The notes under the pieces were generated by a model, which was not told where the DNA came from, did no database searches, and was given only the letters and a program-made list of their open reading frames with translations. A stretch of DNA of 64,000 bases from Diogma glabrata (lineage: Eukaryota > Arthropoda > Insecta > Diptera > Cylindrotomidae): NCBI GenBank assembly GCA_963693315.1, contig OY856186.1, forward strand, positions 87,252,647 through 87,316,646, in the 5' to 3' direction. Below, one piece after another: positions 28,119 to 43,000 of this stretch. Made by a program: the position numbers and the translations under genes. Numbering within the stretch: position 1 is the first letter of the stretch; each line of letters opens with the position of its first letter.

Positions 28119-28137
28119 TAGCCATACATTTTTTTTT

Positions 28138-28378
28138 TATTTTCAGTCTCTCTCCAGAGATAAATCCGGTTGAAAATATCGGGTCAGAGATCAAAGGCAA
28201 AGTTAGGAATGAACACCAAGTGTTTCACAGTAATGATGAGGTCTGGGATGCCATTGTGAGAGCGCACAACATGATGAGAGGCGTTGATTGGCGCCAATAT
28301 TTCATCAATTTATTAAATTCAATGCCTAATAGAATGCGCGAAATGATTGCAGCACAAGGCGGTCATATCCGATATTAA
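28138..28378 (+). pseudogene. Tc1-type transposase C-terminal fragment, right arm
   Basis: On the plus strand LSPEINPVENIGSEIKGKVR, NEHQVFHSNDEVWDAIVRAH, NSMPNRMREMIAAQGGHIRY and then TAA (28376-28378). This is the natural C-terminus of a Tc1-type transposase, better preserved than the left arm, with the third acidic residue (VEN) present. There is no upstream catalytic region in the element. Confidence 0.85.
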
Positions 28379-28468
28379 CTTTATATTATATTAATATTAA
28401 TTAAATTTAATGAATTAATCAAATTATCAAATATTGTTAAACAATTTAGTCAATTATTTATCAAATAA

Positions 28469-30500
<2,032 letters not shown>

Positions 30501-30689
30501 TCGAATCAAGGAACAGATCTAACAATATCAACCTTCCAAACAGCGAACATATACATATTTTCATAGTAGCAGTAAAAATATTAAATGCTTAAGCCAGTTT
30601 TATTTTAGCAATAAGTGTTATTTATTTGACAAAAAAAGATTAAATATAAACATTATTTATACAACCAACTGATTAAAATTAAATTCTGT

Positions 30690-33371
30690 TTACTTTTTTT
30701 GTTTTGAAAATCGAGGCGCCTTGAAATTTTTCCCTAAATTCTTTTTATTTAATCCAGCTTTATTCATTATTTTAACGGAACTTGTTTTCTTCTTTGCACT
30801 TCTTGGGTCCTTTTTCTTCGGTCTTTGTGGTTTCTTGTTGTCCACTTTAACGTCGGTTTTTTTGCTATTGCCGCCTTTTAATTTCGTTCGCGCAGCATCC
30901 CGTTTAAATTTAGTTGCTTCATATCTCAACTTCTTTGCTTTCTTTTTGCTTACATCTGTTAAATCTGATTCAAAACTAGAAAGCTTGGATTTGCTTGAGT
31001 TTACTTTATTTTTGTTAACAGTTTCATCGAACGCACGAAGACGACCTGGTTTACTCTTATACTTCAACATTTTTGCTTGGACTAATGAAACCTGTTCCAA
31101 TTCTTTCATTGTACGTTCAGCGGCTAATTGGTATGGATTCTTTTTGATTTCTTTCTTAGCTTTTTTTGCGTTTGCAGATGGCACCGGGGGACCATCATCA
31201 TCGTCGCTATTTTTACGTTTTCTTTTATTATTTTTATGTTTTTGTTTCGGTTCGGCCGGTGTTACAGCTAACCTTTGTTTCTCCTCAAACTTTTCCTTGG
31301 GCGTTTGGAACCAAGTTCTTTTTTCTGTTGAATTATCTTTTTGCTTTAATAATTTCCTTTCCGCTTTTGTAAGTGTTTGTTCTGCTTTTGCTATCATTCT
31401 TTCCGCTCGCTCGTCATCTAAAATATTTTGAATTTCTGGTTCTAATGAACATAATTTCTTTCGATATTTTTCTATTATCTCTAGAGGTATGATTCGATTT
31501 TTAACAGGACTCTCAGCATTCTTGATTATATCTTTAACGATTTTTCGTTCCTTTTCTCCCGCTAACGACACAGACACACCAGCTTTTCCTGCACGTGCCG
31601 TACGGCCTACACGATGAATATAGTGTTCGGTTGTTATAGGCATAACAAAATTTATAACAGTTTTAACTCCAACGATATCAAGACCTCGAGCAGCAACATC
31701 TGTTGCTATCAATACATCAATTTGTTCATCTTTAAAACGTTTTAAATTTTCTAGCCTCATTTGCTGTGTAAGATTACCATGGAGCTCACCGGCTTTAATA
31801 CCCAATAAACCTAATAATATATGCAAACGATGAGCTTGTTTTTTAGTTTGTACGAAAATCATACAATGATCATGAAAAGTGCGACATATAAGAGCAGCCA
31901 ATAGTGGCTCACGATCTCCCTCTTTATCTTCTCGTATACGAACAAATTCTTGACGTAAATTAAACGCTACAGCTTGATTACTATTCACAAATATTTTCAC
32001 CGGTTTGTTTAACGAAACTGCTGCTAAATCTTTTACTTGCTCACTCATTGTTGCTGAGAATAACATTGTTTGTCTAGTTGCTGAACAACTTTTAATAATT
32101 TCTTTCATTTGTTCTGCAAAATATTCATCTAACATTCTATCAGCTTCATCTAAAATTAAAACCTGAAATTAAAATTACAATTAATAATACTTTTGAGTTA
32201 CTTAGATTATTATCGTAAGAAATTAACGGATCAGATTTTCTTGCGCAACAAGAATTTCAGTTTTATCAATCATTTTAATCAGAGCGCAAGGACATTTTAT
32301 CATCATTTTATTTAACATAAAGTGAACTGAAATTGTTGCTTTACCTCAATTGAATCCAGCGAAAAACTTGGTGTATTTTTGATGTGATCAATCAATCGAC
32401 CCGGTGTGGCAATAACGATATCTGGACTCTCCCTCAAAACTGTTTCCTGTGCTTTCACATCTAGCCCACCAATGGCTAATCCAGTTTGTATTGTTGTAAA
32501 TTGTGTAAGCTGCTTTGTTACTTGATAAACCTGAGCACCCAATTCACGAGTTGGAACTAACACTAACACTCTTGTAACCATATCTCGAGTTGCAGGTCTA
32601 TACAATAAACGTTCCAATGTTGGCAGCATATATGCAGCAGTTTTTCCAGTTCCAGTAGCAGCACAACCACAAATATCACGTCCCATTAAAGCAATTGGAA
32701 TAGTTGATGACTGAATGGGAGTTGGATAAATATAGCCCAACACACCAATTGCCCTCATCAAAGGACGGGATAAGTTCATTTGATAAAACGATGAAATATC
32801 TTCCCCATTCTCCGGAGCATCCTCAAAAAAGTCTTTATCGTTTTCCTCTTCCTCATCTTCTTCAACCCCTCTTTTCTTTTTTTTCTTTTTCAGATTCTTT
32901 TCACGTAACCTTAATCCATCATGTTTCAATTCGTCGTCGGATAAATCAATTTCACTGTCACTCTTTTCATCATCCTCAATTTTGATAACACTTTCGTCTT
33001 TCCGGTTTTTAATGATTTCTGCAATTTTATCATCAGTTTTTGTTTTAACTTTACGTTTAACATATTTCATTAAATCTTCCCATGTATCATGATTATATTC
33101 TTGAATCGATGAAACGAACTCAAATTTATTATCAAAATCTTCTTTTTTCTTATGTTTTATTTTCGTTGGTTGATACTAGAAAATAAATTATACTTTTAGA
33201 TGATCACCGAAGTATGAAAATCTTCAAAAATAAAATGTCAGGTTATATTTTGATATATTAAATTACCTCGATTTCGGCATCCGAGTCTTCTGACATATCT
33301 TGGACTTCTGCATCATCTTCAATTGTTTTAATAATGTCATTTTGCTTCGAACTTATCACTTGTATTACCAT
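30690..33371 (-). CDS. Ddx27: DEAD-box ATP-dependent RNA helicase DDX27/Drs1
   Basis: Three exons join in frame: 33371-33267, 33175-32345 and 32162-30690, each with GT-AG introns, for a protein of about 802 residues. The N-terminus is acidic and lysine-rich, followed by a Q motif ([11 protein letters not shown]), Walker A ([10 protein letters not shown]), [17 protein letters not shown] ([10 protein letters not shown], at the exon 3 start), [14 protein letters not shown] and [11 protein letters not shown] long basic C-terminal tail follows. DDX27/Drs1 is a nucleolar helicase acting in large-subunit rRNA maturation. The order, the acidic N-terminus and the basic tail match the family, and all helicase motifs are present. 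The ATG at 33371 is the first in frame. Neighbours are unrelated repeats. Confidence 0.95.
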
Positions 33372-33919
33372 TTTGTTTGTTTTTTAAATCAAATTATTAT
33401 ATTCAAGCAACGTGTATTTTGACGTTTCTTGTTTTGGAAATAAAAAGTAAACATCCATGTGTTTTCATGAAGTTAGCAGCTGAATAGATTTATCTATTCA
33501 ACTATAGATGTCAGCTACTGCAAAAGTGGGTGACACTAAAACTGTTGCTTCATGACAAAAACTTTTACCGGATTGGTAGGAAAATTTTTTCCTATCTTTG
33601 ATTAAACAACAACTTGTTTTATTTGGAAATTATACTACGATTATGTATTTTAAATTAGAACACCGAACACCATTTATTAAAACAAATTAAACTTATGATT
33701 AAATTAACTTTAATTTATTATATTAGCTGTGTTTTATTTGCCCAACCGGAATTCGTATTGAACTGTCAAAAAGCAGATTTCAAATAAAACGAACCAAAGA
33801 ATTGGATTTGTACACATATTGTTTTCTAGAGGTTGGTAGAATTTGTACAGAAAATATAAATTGTAAATGTCAACAAAATGATGAGTTTTTTTTTAAACGT
33901 ATTGGTGGTTAATGGTTAA
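33372..33919. other. upstream region of the DDX27 gene
   Basis: This should hold the helicase promoter (reading leftward), but no clear TATA box or initiator can be assigned. A short inverted repeat (GAATAGATTTATCTATTC) lies near 33483. Confidence 0.4.
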
Positions 33920-34620
33920 ATTTCAAGAAGATTATGGTCTAATTTGGAAACCCAAAAACTGTTACAATTCGCATGTAGCAGGAAAATGGAGTTTCGACAT
34001 GTTAAAAAAAAGAAATTCGTTTATGACCACTTAGTGGAAGACTTCACCTCCTCAGGAGTCTAGGTAAGACCAAAAATCGATATTATTTTATATGGTTACT
34101 TATTTCAAATTTATTTGTTGCAGGAAAAACCTTATACGTTAGAGGAAATAAGAAACAAACTTAAAACATTAAAAAGTGCATATAAAACAGTTATTGATAG
34201 CAACAACCGAAGTGGAGCCGCTCCATCAATAGCTCCATATATGGAGCTTATGGATAAATTCCTTGACGTGGAAAGACGACCTAACGCACAGTCGGATCAC
34301 ACATATGCCCATGCTCGTTCCTTAGGCATAGTTGAAGCAACACCAGCTGTGTTGGAAATTGTTCCAATTGCAGGGTCTAGTGACGAGGGGATGGTTGCTC
34401 CACCTTCCTAAGATCCTGGTCCAAGCAGGAAAAGATGCCGAGTGTCGGAAAAAGAACGTTTGTTGCAAAAAAAAATGGATTTTAAATTGATGCTGCCAAA
34501 CAAAAAGGAGAAAAAACAAGAAGAAAACAATAAACAAAAAAATGAAAGATTAAAACAAAAACAAAAATGCATGATGAAAAACAAGAATTTGGGCAACAAA
34601 TAGTTAAAATTTGTGCAAAT
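33920..34620 (+). pseudogene. MADF/Myb-SANT-like protein remnant
   Basis: Plus-strand frames read FQEDYGLIWKPKNCYNSHV and then, after a plausible intron (GTAAGA near 34065 to TTTGTTGCAG at 34123), EEIRNKLKTLKSAYKTVIDS and APYMELMDKFLDVE. This is the pattern of a MADF or Myb/SANT-like DNA-binding domain, often encoded beside PIF/Harbinger transposases or duplicated in insect genomes. A stop at 34409-34411 precedes a lysine-rich, frame-broken tail. The upstream start is not clear, so I regard it as a remnant. Confidence 0.55.
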
Positions 34621-35584
34621 GTCATGAAAGGAACCAATAATTAGAGTTTATTACATTTAGAGCGTTAGAATGTTTATTAGAATTAGTGTTTATTGAATTT
34701 TTTAAATTATATTATTGTAGAATTTTGTTTTGTTATTATATAATAAATGTTGAATTTCAATTAAAATATTTTAGTTAAGTGTTATATTCTGACAATCCTT
34801 ATGGTAAATTAACTCTAAACCACGATATGATTGATAATTTTGCAATGAAATTATCCAATCAATTTCGGACCTTTCTATTGGTTCCATTTTTCCATCATAA
34901 TCTATTTCAGTCAAGTTAACCTGTGCGCAAATTATGAAGAACACATTTATTACTGTATCTAATGCTTGTGAGGAGGATGTCATACTGCCCTGCAGAGTTA
35001 AAATGTTTAGGGATTTGGGCAGCTCCCAAGATTTCTTGTGGACTTTTGATTTGAACTATGATTTGCTGACTGACTCAGGTTCTAATCCATTCAGTTGTCG
35101 TAAAACAAATGCATGTATTCTACTTCAGCTTGAAAAGGGCTTGTCTTGCAGTTTTAGAGGTTTTGCAGTACTGGGAGTCCTGTGACCGTTCGACCATTGG
35201 CAGGCACTCGCACAAGGGAGGTTCTCGGGTCTAGATCCCTCTTGCTAGAATGTTTTAGTTCTTTGGACCACACTGAAACTCTTTCTGTATGCGGCTTATC
35301 ATAGGTGATAATTTGTAATGGTGGTAGTAGTAGGTTATACTTCATGCGGTCTGGATGATTCATAGCAATGCTGTATTTCTTTACATTCGTGCCTCCAGAA
35401 ATCGTTTCTCGCATTTCTCAACTAATATGTACTGTACCGTCGAACTGGCTTAACTCCATTCTATCCATTGCATCCATTTAAATACTTCTAGGTAACTAAA
35501 TTTTACGATAGTTCATCATCCTGCATGGTATAACGAATATTTTTTCATTTTACAATGATCATCCTGTATATGGAGGGATCATTT
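34621..35584. other. intergenic DNA, no recognised gene
   Basis: Short minus-strand frames (34983-34771 and 35414-35154) have somewhat less biased composition than their surroundings but match nothing I recognise. Confidence 0.35.
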
Positions 35585-36253
35585 TTTTTTAATATGTTAG
35601 TTTTTTTTCTATTTTTTGATCCACGGGTGTGACAACCCCGCGCACTCCAGTCCCTGTTATTGGCACATGAGTTAACGTGAGATATCACATGCCACTGGCA
35701 ATAGCAGTGAGATATCACTAGCCAAGGTGATATCTTAGGGGTGCTGGCGGATGAACTGTATTCAGTCAACGGTAGCACTTTCAATCTTAGCTAATGAATA
35801 TTCCTTGATGCTGGAACGCTGTAGCTTGCTCGAAGAAACGAGCTTTCATATAACTATATATCTGAGCTTTAATCATTGAAAAATATACTGCGTCCCATAA
35901 TCAAGGATTATGCCATTAGCTGGACTATTGGCAAACCAATTTTAGTTTTGTTCCTGCAAATTTTTAAAACAAATTTGCTTTTTATCTCTTATTTTATTTT
36001 TATTTTCCCTATCCTATCACGAAGTATTGGCCTATGTCATATTTTATATGTCATAGAATTTATAGTTTAGTTGTCCATTATTTAACAAAAAATATTAAAA
36101 AAACAAAAAAAAACAGATTTGCGTCCATTAACATCCTTAGAACGCATGTTGTTGTGGGACCTTGGTCTTAAAAGGTTTTTATGTGTTGTTGTGACACATA
36201 TTGTAATGCCTACTACACATCACATTTTATCAAAAAAAAAAAAAAAAAAAAAA
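35585..36253 (+). mobile_element. retroposon family, longest copy (~650 bp, poly(A))
   Basis: It starts near TTTTTTGATCCACGGGTGTG and ends with CTACTACACATCACATTTTA followed by about 20 A. Characteristic blocks are TGAGTTAACGTGAGATATCA, CACTGGCAATAGCAGTGAGA, GATGAACTGTATTCAGTCAA, GCGTCCATTAACATC and AACGCATGTTGTTG. It has no coding frame, and the poly(A) indicates RNA-mediated spread. I cannot see a clear tRNA or 5S head, so SINE or LINE-derived status is open. Confidence 0.8.
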
Positions 36254-38002
36254 TATTATTAAGGCAGAGTTCAAAAAGCAACTAGAAATCAAAATATATT
36301 TTTTTTGTTTCTATCAACACATTTCATTTTACGAATATACAAATTGCCGTTCTAATTTTTCACCCCGGTTGAATTTACGTATTTTGCACCAATTACAATC
36401 AATGTATGTTCACACAGAGTTGAATGTCATGAGTTCAAGAAAACGTTCCGTTTTAAAAGAAGACAAACGATGAACACGGAATTATATAGGACTGACGATA
36501 CAATACATTCTTACATCAATAATTATCTGTAAAAATGTTCAACAATTCCTTACATCGTGTCACTATATTAAATTTTTACTGAATAACCAACCTTTTGGCA
36601 ATACCCTATTCTTCAATGTAAAAAAAATTGATAATAAATAAGCATAAGCACAACATAATTTATTAAAAATAGAAACAAATTATTTTATTTTCGAAAATAT
36701 ACAAACAACATAAATTTATATTTTAAAAATAATTAAATTATTCTTTATAACTAACAAGAAAATTGTAGACTGTATTTATTTTAACGAAACTTACATAAAA
36801 TTAACATTATAATATTGGGTAGCGAAATGATTATATTCTACTTGAACGTGTAAATAAAATCTGCATACGGATGGGTTACACAGAAAAATATTGCTATTAC
36901 TCAGTGAACACAAACCACAACAAGCGAATCAAACCTGGACACAGTGAACAAAATATCTGGCGGTTAATGTCAGTAATACATTGTGGTTTCGCGGTTGGCT
37001 TCCTCTGTATTATTGTGACTTGGGCAAGCAAGGTGTATCTGTTTGATTCGCACGGCGGTTCGAAATTTAATCGTGAGAATAGAATAAAAATACAAAACAA
37101 GTCGCAACATCAAAAACATAAAATACAAACAGTGGCTCTACGAACATTGCTGACCCGTTCGGAAAGTTAAAATATGTAAGTCCATCAAATTCTACGTCCG
37201 AGAAAGACAAGTGTGTTTGGTTCATGCCAAACATAGCTCTTGGAGATGCCACATATTTCTGGAAAATCTCCATCTGAAACAGCAGGCATCGAAGATCAGG
37301 AGCTCTTCTGAGAAGCAGGTTTCTGAGATCGAAGAAGAAAATAGAAGCAAGACAACATTTAATTGGAAAAATATAATCTGAAACAGGCTGAGCTTTTCCA
37401 TCCGTACTTATAAATTATCAGTGATCGTAGCTGGATTCACTCCCAAAATTTCTCACAACACTTCTGTTTTGTGTAAATCTTCTTTCAACAATAACAACTT
37501 TTGTAAAAAAACTTTTAATCTGCAACTTTCATAATACTTTCCAAATGTTTCTATTAGTCGGAAGTAGTAAAAGCTGAATTCACATTTCACTCATATTTTT
37601 CATGTTGAACTACATTGCATGTCATTGCAAATGTTTCTGACCAAAATGTCTCCCATTTTATGTTTGTCAAAAAAATTTGATAACAAAATGTACGGAAAAC
37701 AATCTTTTGACACACAACGATTTGTTTTTAACTTATTTATAATACAATGATCAAGCTCCTCACATAAAGATGCTAGTCATCAGCATGCTACTTCATTTAA
37801 AGGAGGATTACTACTCATTATTACTTGCGAAAAAGTATGCGAACATTTTTTTCAGTACAGTTATCGAACCCATCCTTTCCTTTCCTCGCTGCGCTCGTGT
37901 TTTAAACCTTTATACTATAAGAATATTCATATCATTCTGTACTCATAGCATATATACATACTATTTTTCAATTTTTTCAAATTTAAATTTGAGCAAAATC
38001 AC
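36254..38002. other. intergenic DNA, no recognised gene
   Basis: AT-rich. The plus-strand frame at 36871-37170 contains a hydrophobic stretch (IHCGFAVGFLCIIVTWA) but matches nothing I know. Confidence 0.35.
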
Positions 38003-38067
38003 AATGACTGTGTTCGAAACGACGACTGTGGAGACCGACTTATTCACCACCATTTTAAATAAGTATA
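38003..38067 (+). CDS. possible first coding exon of an unrecognised gene
   Basis: An ATG in good context (CACAATGA) opens MTVFETTTVETDLFTTILN followed by KY, then a strong splice donor (AA|GTAAGT). Base composition is richer in G+C than the surroundings, and TATA-like sequence lies about 45 bases upstream. I do not recognise the protein, and no downstream plus-strand exon was identified, so this remains a suggestion. It lies just downstream of the Piezo 3' end, convergent with it. Confidence 0.35.
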
Positions 38068-39183
38068 AGTAAGTTAGTAATGGTAGATGAGATGGGCTTA
38101 CATAGATTTATTGAGATGGAAAGAACATTTTTGGTAGAATTAAGAATTATCAATAACATACAAATTTATCCTGTTTAACGAGGTTCGTTTTGATGGTAAT
38201 GGATGGTTAGTTGTCAATTGTTGTTTCTCGACCGTCTAATTTGTACGTTGTTAATACCAACTGTTGCTGATTAACAATTTTGCTGTTTTGTTTTTGTGGC
38301 TTTGTTGTTGAATGTTTGGTACAATTTCTGATGGGATACTGAGAACCAAATAACTATAAAAATTTAAATAAACGATCCATTCTGCTAACAAAAACTAACG
38401 AAATTGAAACTCTAACGCTACTAGGCTTTGTTTAATACTTAAGTGGCCAAGTATCCTCTATAAAAACTGACAAAAACTTAATTGTTTATTGATGCCCGAC
38501 TCAGAAATTTATATTATTTATACTCAGATATTTTTAAGATTTCTTTGGCGTATTAGTTTGTAAAATAAATAGGATTTTTAATAGGATTAGAAAATATATC
38601 TGTATAGAATTAACTCGTCACATTTGTGATTTTAAATTCATTATAATTTAACTAATTCATCAATTTAAATTATACGCTAGCGTACCAATTTCATAAAAAA
38701 AAAATAGAGAGAGCATCTAAATAAACATATTTAAAACTAAATACAAATATTAAAATAATTACATAAGGAACTTTAAGACTAGAATTTAAATTAAGTATAA
38801 AATTGATTGATAAAAATATTTGAAATATCGAACATTTATATTTCATGATTAATATTAATTAATATTATTATTTCTTAAATAACAGCAATCACTATTATTG
38901 TAATTCTAATGAAATGCATTTTATGATAAATATCTTTGAAATGATTTTCCTTTTGTTGAATATTTTTTGTTTTTTTTATATAAAAAATATAAGACAATAA
39001 ATATTCTGTTTGTAATAAAATAAAATAAGATTAAATTTCATTTGGTAGATAATTATTAAAAGAAAGGCTTACATTCCCTGATATGATTTATTAAACTTTT
39101 TAAATATTTAATTCAGATTAACATTAAACTACTCGTTTTTTTCTAGAAATAAAAATAAAATATTAGTTTTTAATCAAAATCAA
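38068..39183. other. downstream flank of Piezo
   Basis: AT-rich DNA in which the Piezo 3' UTR or a last exon should lie. On the minus strand an acceptor (TTTTTGTTAGCAG) at 38382 precedes a ~150-base frame in compatible phase, and AATAAA occurs near 38110. Nothing else is recognised. Confidence 0.35.
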
Positions 39184-40088
39184 TTAAAATATTAAATATA
39201 TAAAATGTATACCTGTAGTAACTTTTCTTTTTCTTAAATTACTTTTTTCACTACTAGCATCATCGTATTCATCGTTATCATCGTCCTTATGGTTGGTTTT
39301 CTTTCTTTTACTACTGTCATCATCGTCATCATCTTCATCATCATCCCCATCACCAAGCCGCTCGTCCTTTGGTCGAGTCCATTTTATCATCGTCTCAGGT
39401 GATCTATACAGGAATATCAGTTTGGCAAACAGATCTTCTTCCAATGGAAACTCTGCAGCTTCTCGAACAAGATATATATCCAAACATAGTTGTAAAACAC
39501 GATCAACATATGGTAGCTCATCAAACATTATCATTGTACTCATCCCAGAGAATACTCCCCGAATCAAACGAGAGATTATAATAACGAATGTTGTGTACAT
39601 TCCAATAATTCCACCAGCTGTTAACCAAGACAATGTTGAAGGAAATATTTTATCGTTAAACAAATACATAACTAATGTTGATTTACAATCAGCGTACGGG
39701 ATATTTTTTAAAATATCATCATATAAATCGTCACCACAAGTTTCTTTTACTTCCCACCACATTTGTGAGCCGGGGACCGAAGAAGCGTGAAACAATCTTA
39801 AAGATAAATTTCTGTAAGTATTTTCATCATCTTCATTGAATTCATCGCCCAACAATTGTGGTGATGGTTTAAGAGATCCCAAATTTTTAACTTTTAAAAA
39901 TTTAGGGAACATTGCTGGCATTATAAATTGCGTATCAGTTTTATTTTCTAACATTTCTGCTAACGCAGGGCGATATGGATCATCACTCTCAAGTTCGTAC
40001 TGCTTTTCTTCTGTTATAACTCCAGGATTTTCTTTGGAATATGTTTTACGGGAAACGGTGTACTTAAAGCGACATGTTAACGTATTGT
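39184..40088 (-). CDS. Piezo: Piezo exon 19 (cap end, inner helix, C-terminus)
   Basis: The exon starts at 40088 (NTLTCRFKYTVSRKTYS), passes through the inner pore helix (GGIIGMYTTFVIIISRLIRG) and the conserved C-terminal domain (VREAAEFPLEEDLFAKLIFL, YRSPETMIKW). Unusually, a ~50-residue Asp/Lys-rich tail follows (GDDDEDDDDDDSSKRKK...). A donor at 39213 (ACAG|GTATAC) suggests one more exon; if unspliced the frame stops at 39184. Confidence 0.9.
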
Positions 40089-43000
40089 CTAAAATTAAAA
40101 GTATTAAAAGTTAAAACAATGAACTTGTTTGTTAATTTAAAAAGAAGATTATATTCCTATTTTTTGTTTAATTTTGTAATCTCTTTAAAATTGATTTCAA
40201 AAATTTCAAACACCGCCATTTTAATTTACAAACTATCCCGTTATCGAAATAGTTGTGCTTTATTTTGTTCGTATCAATTATTTTTTTTTTTTTCGTATTC
40301 TACCTTCCTTTACCATTTTTTTGTTGAGCTATAGTACCGTACAGAACATTCATGCTTCAAAGAACCGGCTCGAAGGACCAAAATGACAAATCGTACGTGG
40401 TGTCAACTGTATTTTTATTTATGAATAATCTTGAAGAAACAATTACCTAACTTTGTAAGTTAATAGCTTACACAACATTTATAAAATTGCGGATTGAATT
40501 TAAGACTCTATTTCAGGACACAAATTTTTTGTGCACAACATTTCTTTTAACCAATCTTCGTCGCAATATTTTCAAATTCTAGAAATATATCCACTAAGTA
40601 ATTTTGATGTTTCACATTATACTTATTTTGAAAACCCATTTCGCCGAGTAATAATAATATTTTTACGCATCGAAATTTTATTAAAAATAACTTTAAAATA
40701 AATAAAACTTACTTGATTTTAGATCATCTAAAAGTCGGTCCTTATCTGGAGGTGATATATTCCAAATTGCTGTTGAATTAGCTGCTAAAATAATAGCAGT
40801 AATATCTGGTGCTTCATAACTCGATAAAAATGTTAATGCAGTTCGATCTTTTGCATAATTCTTTGTAAGTGTTTGAAAAGCTTTTTCATCGAAAGGAATA
40901 ATACTTCTGTCTTGAGCACTCATCGAATAAACAGGTTCGTATGGACCAACTCGTAGAGAAACTGTTACATCAAATGGTGGATTTGGCTCACCAACAGTAT
41001 TTCCCAAAGCAAACAATGCTAATGGAAACCATATAGCAGCAATTAACATAAATAACATTCCTCCACCCATAGCATACTTTACGATAGTAGTTTTTTTTAT
41101 TCCACGTGGTGCAGGGAAATCTGTTTCAAGTTGTCTTGAACACTTTTGTTGGTAAATACTTACAAAAATATCCTCCATTTTCAACCAATCGAATAAGGTC
41201 ATAGTGGTATCTGTCCATATCCAATCCATTAACGTTCTCAGTTCGAATAGGAATGGTATTAACATAAATCTGGAAGTTTTGATAACAAAATTAGATAGCA
41301 GCATAGTTAAAAAAAATAGACTTACATTTTATGGAACGCCATATTAAGAACAGTAAATCCTTTGGTTAAGAAATTTCCTAAAATTCTTGTTGGATAGCCA
41401 CATCTTATTTGAAATGCTGATAACAGCAGATATATACATTTAATCATATACCAAATAACAGGTGGATTTTTTACATTAAAACCTCTATTTGAACAAAAGA
41501 AATTACAATCAATTTATGAATTGTTAGACTTACTGTGAATACTAACCGTTCTGTTACTCCTGGTAAAATAAAGAACATCCAAATATGAATCATAAGAATC
41601 AGAATGTATTGGAAAACAATTTTTCCCAACATATATTTCCTTAAGTACAGCGCTCTATCAACTATTATAAGTACAAACTGTAGCAACAGCATAACTAAAA
41701 ATGTTATTGGCACTTTATTTTCTTCCAGATACGCTGTTACACCACCGTCCCCTTGTGTTGATCCAAATGACGTAAACCCGAATAAAAGTACTAAAAAGTT
41801 TATAAAATCACATAAAAACATATAAGCATAAACATCATGCGTCGCACGAGATGCTGGTCCAAGTAAATGGTCAAAAAACTCTTTAATGGAAGACGTATAT
41901 TTACTGGATCTGAAATAGAATTATGTTTAACTAACATATTTTTTAAGAAACAGTTTTAGATCTTACGCTAGTTTTATTATTCCTGGAAAATAACTAGTAG
42001 GTTCTTTTGGCTCGTTTGTTAATCGAACATTATCTGCAGTTTGATCAAAATTCTCTGAGTCAACTTTAACTAGGGATAATTTCTGTTCTTCAGTTCCAAC
42101 AAAAATTGCTTCTCTAAAAATAAGTATAAAAATAATGGCATCCATAAATCAAACCAATCCGTTCAACTTACTTTTTATCATCATTCTCATCTTTATTTGT
42201 TTGACCATTACTTTTTTGCACTTCAAACGTTCCTTGCTCGAGGATTGTATTTTTGAATTGTGACTTCCATAATCCCATCGATTTTAACATAAATCTATGG
42301 AAAAATACAATCAATAGTAAAGCAAGATCATAAGTTGCATATCCTTTTTTCTTTTCGATTCCAAATATTCTAGCCGGTGCTAAAGGTTGATTTGGTGGTA
42401 GAGGTTGTTGATTCCACCATAAAATTTCGAATTGTGATATACATTTTAAAAGTACAACAGTTTGTGTGTATGCTATTAAGGTAATCCAAAAAGTTTTCGA
42501 TGGTCTTGGAATTGTTAATGTTCCCCAGAAGAATACCATTAATGGTAATGGTAATGATAATATACTGGCGTTTTTCACCTGTAAATTGTATCATTTTTGT
42601 TTCAAATAAATCTTTAAAATAAAACACATTTTAGCTGTATTACCTGATTCAAGAATACCATCATGTAACACACAAAATCCGTATGCGATAAAATGGCAAA
42701 CCATAAAGCAGATAGGAGATCGACGATAGCTGAATGTTCTTTTTTGGAAAATTCTTCTGTATCAATTTCCAATGGTTTTTGGCTGTAAAAATAAAAAAAC
42801 AATTTAACACAATTTCACAAAAACAATTTACATCATTTCGTTTTATTTCAACGGCGACATCGAAAGCGAAAAATATTTATATATGCATTTTTCAAAATTA
42901 ATAATTATGTACAAATAACCACTGAACTCAAGGCTATACTTTATATACAATTAAACAAAAAGGTCTATTTAGTTTAGACCTTCTAGGTTAGGAAGGGATC

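Noticed and set aside
27795..28121. 108-codon frame with heptad-like repeats as a real coiled-coil gene
   Set aside because: The repeat is part of a DNA palindrome, the start lies in a transposon arm, and no promoter or splice context supports it; kept only as a low-interest finding.
30721..31431. 236-codon plus-strand frame rich in Phe and Leu
   Set aside because: It is the antisense shadow of the lysine-rich tail of DDX27.
39293..39790. 165-codon plus-strand frame with a serine run
   Set aside because: It is antisense to the last Piezo exon; the serine run is the complement of the acidic tail.
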